From contig NZ_CALBEX010000174.1 of assembly GCF_937889215.1 (NCBI RefSeq), forward strand, positions 1 to 8,530: a stretch of 8,530 nucleotides of DNA, given 5' to 3'. The notes below the pieces were generated by a model. That model was not told the origin of the DNA, made no database searches, and saw nothing but the letters and a program-made list of their open reading frames with translations. Source of the DNA: an uncultured Limnohabitans sp. (GTDB lineage Bacteria; Pseudomonadota; Gammaproteobacteria; Burkholderiales; Burkholderiaceae_C). Positions 1 to 5,438 of the stretch are shown piece after piece. Numbering within the stretch: the stretch's first letter is position 1; every line of letters begins with the position of its first letter. The position numbers and the translations under genes were made by a program.

Positions 1-654
1 CCCGGTGGGCACGCCCGCCCGCAGCGCTTGCACGAGGCGTCCGGATTCGGCCAGCCGCACATCTGCAAAGCCCATCGTCTGCAGGTCTTCGTCGCTGGCT
101 TTGAGCCAGTCGGTCAGGGCGATGACCTCTTGCAAGGCGGCCACATAGGGCACCAACGCGCCAGCCACTTGGGGGCGCAGGTTGATGTCCACGCTGATGG
201 TCCAACCCTCTGCGCGAGCCGCTTGCAAGATGGCCAGCACTTTGTGGTGCTCCGGCGGGATCAGCAGCAAAGAGCCGGTGTGCAAAATGCCCGGCGTTTT
301 TTGCGCACGCAGCATGGCCAGGATGCCGTCCACCGTGTAGTCGCGGTCGGCAATGCCTTCGCGGTAAAAGCCATAGCTGGGTTGTCCATCGGTGACTTTC
401 ACCACCGCCAAAGAGGTGGGCAGGCGTGTACTGCCGCCGGGCAGTTGAACACCGTCTGTCTGCAAGCGTTGGGCCATGGCTTGGCCAAACAGGTCCTTGG
501 ACATGGGGTTGAGGAAAGCCACCGAAGCGCCGCGCAAAGCGGCGGCTCGGGCCATGTTGAATGGGCTGCCGCCCATGAGGGGACGCAGTTGGCCGTCGGG
601 CTGGGCGATGCAGTCCATCAGGGCTTCGCCCAAGACAAAAATCGGGGTGGTCAT
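1..654 (-). CDS. PfkB-family carbohydrate kinase (fructokinase-like), C-terminus outside window
   Basis: This is the N-terminal 218 codons of a ribokinase/PfkB-family sugar kinase, a cytoplasmic enzyme that phosphorylates the imported sugar with ATP. I read it by translating the complement from the ATG at 654; the frame is open to the window edge. Visible motifs are the start MTTPIFVLGEALMD with the substrate-contact Asp14, the PfkB signature GGSPFN at residues 28-33, and DINLRPQ at 156-162, which matches the DxNxR element of fructokinases. Family members are usually about 300 residues, so roughly the last quarter is missing, including the GAGD catalytic/anion-hole motif. The start lies 21 bases after the permease stop, so it is probably the third gene of the leftward operon. 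No strong Shine-Dalgarno is seen, which suggests coupling to the permease. Family assignment is firm. Fructose as substrate is an inference, and other ketohexoses or 2-keto-3-deoxygluconate are possible. Confidence 0.9.
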   Translation of the reverse strand, partial: MTTPIFVLGEALMDCIAQPDGQLRPLMGGSPFNMARAAALRGASVAFLNPMSKDLFGQAMAQRLQTDGVQLPGGSTRLPTSLAVVKVTDGQPSYGFYREGIADRDYTVDGILAMLRAQKTPGILHTGSLLLIPPEHHKVLAILQAARAEGWTISVDINLRPQVAGALVPYVAALQEVIALTDWLKASDEDLQTMGFADVRLAESGRLVQALRAGVPTG

Positions 655-675
655 GGTCAGCGCAGGGTCTTGGGT

Positions 676-1620
676 TTATTTCTTCAGCAGGTGTTTGCGC
701 CGCACCACGTCGATCCACACCGCGATGATCACCACTGCGCCGATGGCCATCATTTGTTTGAACTGTGAGACTTCCAGCAGGTTCATGCCGTTGCGAATCA
801 TGGTGATCAGCACCGCGCCCAGCAGGCTGCCCCAGATGCTGCCGCGCCCGCCAAACAGCGAGGTGCCACCCAGAATGACGGCGGCAATCGCGTCCAGCTC
901 GAACATTTGCGCCATCTTGCCGCTCGACGAGTCCATGCGGGCCATCAACACAATCGCAGCCAAGGCACAAGCCAGCCCCGAGATGACGTAGACGCCCAGC
1001 TTGTACCAGCGGATGTTGATGCCCACTTGGCGCGCGCCCATTTCGTTGGAGCCCATGGCGTAGACGTAGCGGCCGATTTTGGTGCTCGACAAAACGAAGG
1101 CCATCACCACAAAGAAGATGGCTGTGATGAGCGTGGGCATGGGGATGCCCAACACATCTCCGTAGCCAATGAAAGGGAAGGGCGCGGGCAGGCCTGCGTT
1201 GTCAAAGCCGCCGGTCAAATCAAAGGCCAGCCCGCGCCACAGCGTGAGGCCGCCCAGCGTGACGATGAAGGCTGGGATGCCGACGAAGGCCACCAGGTAG
1301 CCGTTGAACAGGCCCACGGCAGCGCCAATGGCCAGCGCCACGGCCATGGCCAAATAAGGATTGACGCCGAGTTTGACCATCATGTAACCGGCCACAGCCC
1401 CGGCCAAGGCGGTGAGCGCACCCACGGCCAAGTCCACGCCGCCCGTCAAAATCACAAAGGTTTGTCCACCGGCGAGCAAGGCGATCACCGACGCCTGCAC
1501 CAAGATATTGGACAGGTTGCCCGTGGTCAGAAAGTAGGGTGAGGCGATGCTGAGCAAAATGCCCAGCACGATGACGGCCACAAAGGCGCCGTACCACTCT
1601 TGTCGGGTGATGGATTTCAT
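676..1620 (-). CDS. Sugar ABC transporter permease, RbsC/BPD_transp_2 family
   Basis: This 314-residue inner-membrane protein is the channel subunit of a carbohydrate (CUT2-type) ABC importer. It is almost entirely hydrophobic, with likely membrane segments near residues 11-31, 40-60, 64-84, 87-110, 112-132, 162-180, 206-228, 243-277 and 288-305. Family hallmarks are GGVDLAVGAL at 60-69 (the usual GGxDLSVG) and the cytoplasmic ATPase-coupling loop around ELDAIAAVILGG at 241-252, followed by FGGRGSIWGS. The length is normal for RbsC, AraH or FrcC. The ATG at 1620 has only a weak, AT-rich leader, with no good Shine-Dalgarno, and sits 163 bases after the binding-protein stop with a GC hairpin between. 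It presumably pairs with the binding protein upstream and with the ATPase of the divergent operon. Its stop is 21 bases before the kinase start. Confidence 0.95.
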   Translation of the reverse strand: MKSITRQEWYGAFVAVIVLGILLSIASPYFLTTGNLSNILVQASVIALLAGGQTFVILTGGVDLAVGALTALAGAVAGYMMVKLGVNPYLAMAVALAIGAAVGLFNGYLVAFVGIPAFIVTLGGLTLWRGLAFDLTGGFDNAGLPAPFPFIGYGDVLGIPMPTLITAIFFVVMAFVLSSTKIGRYVYAMGSNEMGARQVGINIRWYKLGVYVISGLACALAAIVLMARMDSSSGKMAQMFELDAIAAVILGGTSLFGGRGSIWGSLLGAVLITMIRNGMNLLEVSQFKQMMAIGAVVIIAVWIDVVRRKHLLKK

Positions 1621-1783
1621 AAATATTTCTAACTGTCAGAAGACCACCCGAGGTGGCCATTTGCCTGCACAGGCAGGCCCAATGAGGGGCGCGATGCGGG
1701 CCATCGCAACAGCGCGGCGGCCCTTTGGCCGGCCGCGCTGAAAACACATGTCGGGACGGCGCAGGAGGCCGGCCCCAGGGCCA
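1621..1783 (-). other. Intercistronic region between binding-protein and permease genes
   Basis: These 163 bases hold no gene that I can see. They contain three self-complementary elements: a strong GC hairpin at 1710-1740, a small GGCC-CCAG-GGCC hairpin at 1771-1782 just after the binding-protein stop, and the near-palindrome TGCCTG-CA-CAGGCA at 1662-1675. Such spacing and structure are common between a highly expressed binding protein and a less expressed permease. Confidence 0.6.
1710..1740 (-). repeat. GC-rich intercistronic stem-loop
   Basis: The arms CAGCGCGGC-GGCC (1710-1722) and GGCC-G-GCCGCGCTG (1727-1740) pair over 13 base pairs with one bulged base and a four-base loop. On the leftward transcript no run of U follows, so it is not a standard intrinsic terminator. 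I infer a role in stabilising the upstream binding-protein mRNA or partly attenuating read-through into the permease and kinase genes. Confidence 0.55.
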
Positions 1784-2788
1784 TCACTTGGCTTTGACTT
1801 TCATGAACTGACCGACGCCGGAATCGGCAGCGAACTGGTCCACGTTGGAAGGCAGCACCAAGAAGGAGCCGGTGTCGATGCGCGCTTCGACTTTTTCGCC
1901 TTTGGCTGCAGCAATGGCGGTTTGCACGCCCACTTCGCCGATCTTGGCCAGCATCTGCGCGGCGTTGGCTTGTTGCCAGCCGTCTTTCATCATGTCGAGG
2001 CCGCCGGGCGAGCCGTCAAAGCCCGCGATCATGACCGCGCCGGGCTTTTTGCCAGCGGCCATCAAAGCGGCCTTGGCACCCAAGGCACCGCCGTCCCAGG
2101 CGCAAGCAATCACCTTGGCTTTGGGGTTGGCGCGCAGGGCCGATTCCACACCGTTTTGGGCCATGGTCTGGTCCCAGGTGGTGGCCACTTCCACGATCTT
2201 CACGTTCTTGCGCACTTCGTTGAGCGCGTCTACAAAGCCTTTTTTGCGCTCTTGTCCGGTGGACTGGCCCAGATCACCGGTGACATAAATCACGGTGTCG
2301 CCGTCCTGGATTTGCTCGGCCGCCCACTTGCCCTGCACGTTGGCGGCTTTGATGTTGTCGGTGGCCACGTACGAGGTGATGTTGGCCCCAGTGATGCCGG
2401 TGTCGACAGCGATCACGGGGATGCCGGCGGCCAGCGCCTTGCTCACAGCTGGGGCGATGCCTGCGGAGTCCACCGGGGCGATGGCAATGGCGTTGACCTT
2501 GCGCGTGATCATGTCTTCGACGATGGCCAACTGCTTGGACAGCTCGCCTTTTTCAGCGGCCAGCTCAATGAACTTCACGCCGGGCATGGTGCCCGCTTTT
2601 TTGGCACCCCCGTTGATCAGGGTCCAGCCCTCGTTGGTGTTGCCGTTGGTGATGTAAGCAATCGTCAGTTCAGCAGCGGCAGGGGCTGCGGCCGTGGGCA
2701 TGGCTTCTTCTTTTTTGCCGCAGGCCACCAAAGTGGCTGCGACGGTGGCGGCGAGGGCGAGGCGGCCGAATGTGCGTTTGTTGATCAT
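1784..2788 (-). CDS. Sugar-binding lipoprotein of ABC importer, RbsB-like (periplasmic binding protein type 1)
   Basis: This 334-residue solute-binding protein delivers the sugar to the permease. Its N-terminus is a signal peptide ending in the lipobox LVAC (Cys23), then a Lys/Glu- and Pro/Ala-rich linker to about residue 40. It should therefore be a membrane-anchored lipoprotein rather than a freely soluble periplasmic protein. The mature part follows the RbsB pattern: ITNGNTNEGW at 46-55, AIAPVDSAG at 102-110, IPVIAVDT with Asp129 at 123-130, QERKKGF at 179-185, ACAWDGGALGA at 228-238 in place of the usual ND/E ligand element, and AGFDGSPGG at 255-263. The ATG at 2788 is preceded by GGAG (2798-2801) at good spacing. 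It is the first gene of the leftward operon and probably the most highly expressed. The family is certain. The ligand is not, although neighbouring genes suggest a hexose or ketohexose. Confidence 0.94.
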   Translation of the reverse strand: MINKRTFGRLALAATVAATLVACGKKEEAMPTAAAPAAAELTIAYITNGNTNEGWTLINGGAKKAGTMPGVKFIELAAEKGELSKQLAIVEDMITRKVNAIAIAPVDSAGIAPAVSKALAAGIPVIAVDTGITGANITSYVATDNIKAANVQGKWAAEQIQDGDTVIYVTGDLGQSTGQERKKGFVDALNEVRKNVKIVEVATTWDQTMAQNGVESALRANPKAKVIACAWDGGALGAKAALMAAGKKPGAVMIAGFDGSPGGLDMMKDGWQQANAAQMLAKIGEVGVQTAIAAAKGEKVEARIDTGSFLVLPSNVDQFAADSGVGQFMKVKAK

Positions 2789-2821
2789 GGGGTGTATCTC
2801 CGTTGTTGAAGGTCAATTCGT

Positions 2822-2841
2822 TCAGAAAACCGTTTCTCTGA
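2822..2841. promoter_or_regulatory. LacI-type palindromic operator candidate
   Basis: The 20 bases TCAGAAAACCGTTTCTCTGA form a palindrome with 8 of 10 base pairs matching and a central CG. The pattern is TCAGA-N-AA-N-CG-N-TT-N-TCTGA. A central CG flanked by AA/TT is typical of LacI/GalR-family operators (Cra, PurR and similar). It lies 34-53 bases upstream of the binding-protein start codon, where a bound repressor would block the leftward promoter. No LacI-family gene is visible in the window. Confidence 0.5.
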
Positions 2842-2863
2842 TCGCCAACGGATTGGAATCGAA

Positions 2864-2905
2864 AAACCAGATTAAGTAAACCTAGTAGTTTTACTAATGT
2901 GGTTT
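2864..2905. promoter_or_regulatory. Long AT-rich inverted repeat, probable operator for the locus's ROK repressor
   Basis: The left arm AAACCAGATTAAGTAAA (2864-2880) and the right arm TTTACTAATGTGGTTT (2890-2905) are reverse complements apart from one mismatch and one single-base gap, around a 9-base centre. The inner core is AGTAAA-N9-TTTACT. A shifted smaller repeat, TAGTA-GTTT-TACTA (2883-2896), lies inside. Paired AT-rich half-sites separated by about 9 bases resemble known ROK (NagC/Mlc) operators in architecture. It is placed between the divergent genes, so one bound protein could control both arms. Binding by the ROK protein encoded at 4224 is inference. Confidence 0.55.
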
Positions 2906-2953
2906 GGCCTGAAATCAGCGATGCTTGGCCCCATTCCATGTGAAAGTCGCGCC

Positions 2954-3742
2954 ATGTCTGTATCCCAACCTGTTCTAGAAATCCAACAATTGACCAAGCA
3001 TTACGGCGGTGTCAAGGCCCTGACCGATGCGCAATTTCGGCTCATGCCGGGCGAGCACGCCGCCATCGTGGGCGACAACGGGGCAGGCAAAAGCACTTTT
3101 GTGCGACTGATCACCGGGGCCGAACAGCCCAACACCGGCGCCATCTTGCTGGAGGGGAAAAAGGTCAATTTCGAATCGCCGCTGGACGCCCGAGAACAGG
3201 GTATTGAAACGGTGTACCAAACGCTGGCTCTGGCCGAAGATTTGGATGTGCCTGCCAATATTTTTTTGGGTCGCGAGATCACGCGCCTGAATTTGGGGCC
3301 GCTGTCTATCCTCAACCACAAGGCCATGCGCGAAAAATCGGCCGCCATGCTGGCCACCACGGGCGTGAAGATTCAAGACATGTCCGAGAGCTTGCGCGGC
3401 ATGTCGGGCGGCCAGCGCCAGTGTGTGGCGATTGCCCGTGCAGCGGGGTTTGCCAAAAAGCTCATCATCTTGGACGAGCCCACAGCCGCCTTGGGTGTGC
3501 AAGAGACCGCCCGTGTGGAAGAAATCATCAAGGGTTTGAAGCAGCGGGGTATCCCGCTGATCATCATCAGCCACAACCTGCGCCAGGTGTTTGACTTGGT
3601 GGACCGCATTTGGGTGTTCCGCCAGGGCCGCATCATTTGCAGTTGCCTGACGCGTGAAACCAGCCCCGAGCAAATCGTGGGCCTCATCACCGGTGCGATC
3701 GACCCGGCCAGTTTGCCCGCTGCGGAAGCCGTCACATGCTGA
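2954..3742 (+). CDS. Sugar ABC transporter ATP-binding protein, single ABC domain (FrcA-like)
   Basis: This 262-residue ATPase powers the sugar importer from the cytoplasmic face. All nucleotide-binding motifs are intact: Walker A GDNGAGKST at 40-48, Q-loop Gln89, signature SGGQRQ at 151-156, Walker B LIILDE at 170-175 with catalytic Glu175, and switch His207. It has a single ABC domain, whereas RbsA, AraG and XylG are double-domain proteins of about 500 residues; single-domain versions occur in frc-type fructose importers. I chose the ATG at 2954 because the family begins right there (MSVSQPVLEIQQLTKHYGG) and GAAAG lies 7 bases upstream. The in-frame ATG at 2897 would put the start inside the operator repeat. 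It is separated from its permease by divergent transcription, and its end overlaps the mutarotase start. Confidence 0.94.
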   Translation: MSVSQPVLEIQQLTKHYGGVKALTDAQFRLMPGEHAAIVGDNGAGKSTFVRLITGAEQPNTGAILLEGKKVNFESPLDAREQGIETVYQTLALAEDLDVPANIFLGREITRLNLGPLSILNHKAMREKSAAMLATTGVKIQDMSESLRGMSGGQRQCVAIARAAGFAKKLIILDEPTAALGVQETARVEEIIKGLKQRGIPLIIISHNLRQVFDLVDRIWVFRQGRIICSCLTRETSPEQIVGLITGAIDPASLPAAEAVTC

Positions 3743-4176
3743 AAGGAATCGACCCACTGCTCACGCCCGAGTTGCTGATGCACCTGTGTGCCATGGGCCA
3801 CGGCGAGTGGGTGGCCGTGGTGGATGCCAACTTCACAGCCGATTTTTTGAGCCTGGGCAAGCCGGTGGTGCGACTGCCTGGGCACAGTTTGGCGCGGGTG
3901 AGTGGAGCGGTGTTGTCGGTGTTGCCACTGGCCGCTGATGTGCTGCAACCGGCGGCATTCATGCGGGTGTGTGCCAGCGCTGCTGACCACCGCACGGCGG
4001 CGCAGCAGGCGGTGGTGGACCTGATGGTGGCCGAGGGCTTCAAGCCAGAGCAGGTGGAGCCGGTTGAGCGGTACGCTTTTTACGAGAGAATCAAAGGCTG
4101 CAGCCTGATCGTGCAAAGTGGCGAGGGCACGGCTTACGGCAACGCTTTGTTTTGCAAGGGCGTGATCCTTGTTTGA
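3736..4176 (+). CDS. fucU: FucU-type sugar mutarotase (RbsD/FucU family)
   Basis: This 146-residue cytoplasmic protein speeds interconversion of sugar anomers (or pyranose/furanose forms), giving the kinase the form it can use. It matches FucU along its length: MLKGIDPLLTPELL at the N-terminus, MGHG with His22 at 20-23, VVDANF with Asp30 at 28-33, RYAFYERIK at 112-120, and YGNALFCKGV near the C-terminus. The length equals the family norm. The His, Asp and Tyr expected at the active site are present. The start ATG overlaps the end of the ATPase gene by 7 bases (ATGCTGA), which indicates translational coupling. FucU is closer than RbsD by the RYAFYER and YGN motifs. In this setting, with a fructokinase-like kinase and an aldolase, the true substrate may not be fucose. 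Confidence 0.92.
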   Translation: MLKGIDPLLTPELLMHLCAMGHGEWVAVVDANFTADFLSLGKPVVRLPGHSLARVSGAVLSVLPLAADVLQPAAFMRVCASAADHRTAAQQAVVDLMVAEGFKPEQVEPVERYAFYERIKGCSLIVQSGEGTAYGNALFCKGVILV

Positions 4177-4185
4177 GGTTTTTTT
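4155..4185 (+). terminator. Weak terminator-like or attenuator hairpin after the mutarotase gene
   Basis: The sequence CAAGG-GCGTGAT-CCTTG (4155-4171) overlaps the end of the mutarotase gene. Seven bases further on is an uninterrupted run of seven T (4179-4185). The stem is only 5-6 base pairs and separated from the T run, so a full terminator is doubtful. Partial attenuation before the regulator gene is possible. Confidence 0.25.
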
Positions 4186-4223
4186 CAGATGCTTTTGAAC
4201 AGGGTCTGCTCCCTTTTGTTGTC

Positions 4224-5438
4224 ATGAACACCGCCAGCACCAACCCCGCCATGCGGGGCTCCAACCACGTCGGCATGCGCCAGTTCAATGAGCGCATCGT
4301 GCTGCAGGCCATTCGCCATCACGGGGCCATCCCCAAGGCAGACCTTGCCCGGTTGACCCAGCTGTCCACGCAGACGGTGGCCATCATTGTGGGCCGTTTG
4401 CTCGCAGACGGTTTGTTGCTGAAACAAGAGCGCGTGCGCGGCAAAATTGGCCAGCCCTCGGTGCCGCTGTCGCTCAACCCGCAAGGCGCGTTCAGTGTGG
4501 GCATTCAGGTGGGGCGGCGCAATTTGGAGTTGTTGGTCGCTGACTTTTGTGGCCAGCCTGTGCAGCGCCTGGAGGTGCACTACGACTACCCGGACCCAGA
4601 CCATTTGTTCGCCTCAATGGCACAAGGCCTTCAAACCTTGCAAGAGCGCATGGGCGACGCCTGGCAGCGCACCGTGGGCGTGGGCCTGACCGCACCTTTG
4701 TCTTTGCACAAATGGGCGGATCTGATGGGTGGGCAGGCTGCCCAAGCGCTGGCCCGTTGGGAGCACATCGACCTGCCTGCCCAAGTGCGGGCGCTGACCG
4801 ATTTGCCTGTGGTGTTTGCCAAAGACACCACCGCCGCCTGTGTGGCCGAATTGTTGCAAGGCCATGGCCGCAGTGTGCGCAGTTTTTTGTACATGTTTGT
4901 CGGCACCTTCATTGGCGGGGGTTTGGTGTTGTCTGGCCACATCGTGAACGGCGAGCGGGGCAACGCCGGGGCCATTGGCTCTTTGCCGGTGGGGCTGGCG
5001 AACAGCGGGGCCAGCATGCCGCCGCAGTTGTTGCAAAAAGCCTCGGGATGGCAGCTGGAGCAGGCTTTGATGGCGGCAGGCCTTGACCCGCTGCTCAAAC
5101 ACCAAGACAGCATCATGGACCCGGCCTATGCCCCATTCACCACCCCTTGGATTGCCCAAGCCAGCCAGGCGCTGGCCATGACGGTGGCCAGTTCGGCCGC
5201 CTTGCTTGATCTGGATGCAGTGGTGATGGACGGCTCGTTGGGGGCGCCCCTCATGACCGCTCTGATGGGTGCGACGCAAGAGGCGCTGGCCGATTACCGC
5301 TTTGACGGCATGCACCAGCCACAATTGCTGACTGGCCAGGTGGGGGCGCATGCCCGCGCTTTGGGCGGCGCTTTGTTGCCTTTGCACAGCCAGTTTTTTC
5401 CGGACAAAGACATCTTCCTCAAACAGGACGCCGCATGA
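4224..5438 (+). CDS. ROK-family transcriptional repressor of the sugar locus
   Basis: This 404-residue protein is probably the local sugar-responsive repressor. Residues about 18-70 form a winged helix-turn-helix (helices around RQFNERIVLQAI, IPKADLARLTQ and STQTVAIIVGRLL), followed by the wing KIGQPSVPLSLNP typical of ROK repressors. Residues about 88-390 are the ROK sugar-kinase-like fold: SVGIQVGRRN at 91-100, KDTTAACVAELL at 200-211 with the conserved Asp201, and GTFIGGGLVLSGHI at 227-240. Two features are odd. The sugar/zinc motif E-x-G-H is replaced by A250-I-G-S253, and the usual CxCGxxGCxE zinc cluster is absent. I chose the ATG at 4224 because it gives a normal N-terminal tail. A TTG at 4152 in the same frame would overlap the mutarotase gene. 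No clear Shine-Dalgarno precedes 4224. The stop overlaps the next gene by 4 bases. Confidence 0.9.
   Translation: MNTASTNPAMRGSNHVGMRQFNERIVLQAIRHHGAIPKADLARLTQLSTQTVAIIVGRLLADGLLLKQERVRGKIGQPSVPLSLNPQGAFSVGIQVGRRNLELLVADFCGQPVQRLEVHYDYPDPDHLFASMAQGLQTLQERMGDAWQRTVGVGLTAPLSLHKWADLMGGQAAQALARWEHIDLPAQVRALTDLPVVFAKDTTAACVAELLQGHGRSVRSFLYMFVGTFIGGGLVLSGHIVNGERGNAGAIGSLPVGLANSGASMPPQLLQKASGWQLEQALMAAGLDPLLKHQDSIMDPAYAPFTTPWIAQASQALAMTVASSAALLDLDAVVMDGSLGAPLMTALMGATQEALADYRFDGMHQPQLLTGQVGAHARALGGALLPLHSQFFPDKDIFLKQDAA

Larger units (their letters stand above)
2789..2953. promoter_or_regulatory. Divergent promoter/operator region of the sugar locus
   Basis: This 165-base region separates the start of the binding-protein gene (leftward) from the ATPase gene (rightward) and must carry both promoters. 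It is clearly more AT-rich than its surroundings and holds two inverted repeats, listed separately. I could not assign convincing -35/-10 pairs on either strand, so the exact promoters are left open. No riboswitch-like architecture is evident. Confidence 0.75.

Noticed and set aside
907..1542. Open frame on the + strand opposite the permease
   Set aside because: The composition is His/Arg/Gln/Asp-rich, without membrane segments or motifs, while the opposite strand encodes an unmistakable permease.
1748..2809. Long open frame on the + strand opposite the binding-protein gene
   Set aside because: Its protein is rich in Gly, His and Arg with no family features, and it mirrors the well-supported RbsB-like gene on the other strand. 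It is an artefact of GC-rich codon bias.
2897..2953. Upstream in-frame ATGs (2897 and 2921) as the ATPase start
   Set aside because: They add 11-19 residues that do not belong to the family, and 2897 lies inside the operator repeat. ATG 2954 has GAAAG at good spacing and matches the normal N-terminus.
2789..2953. Riboswitch or small RNA in the divergent region
   Set aside because: The only structure is the inverted repeats, which are explained better as protein-binding sites. No known riboswitch core is seen.
3736..4176. Calling the mutarotase RbsD (ribose pyranase)
   Set aside because: The RYAFYER and YGN-x-L motifs and the MLKxIxPLLxPELL start fit FucU rather than RbsD. Ribose use is also not suggested by the aldolase.
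4152..4223. TTG 4152 as the ROK regulator start
   Set aside because: It overlaps the mutarotase gene by 25 bases and adds 24 residues not typical of ROK repressors.
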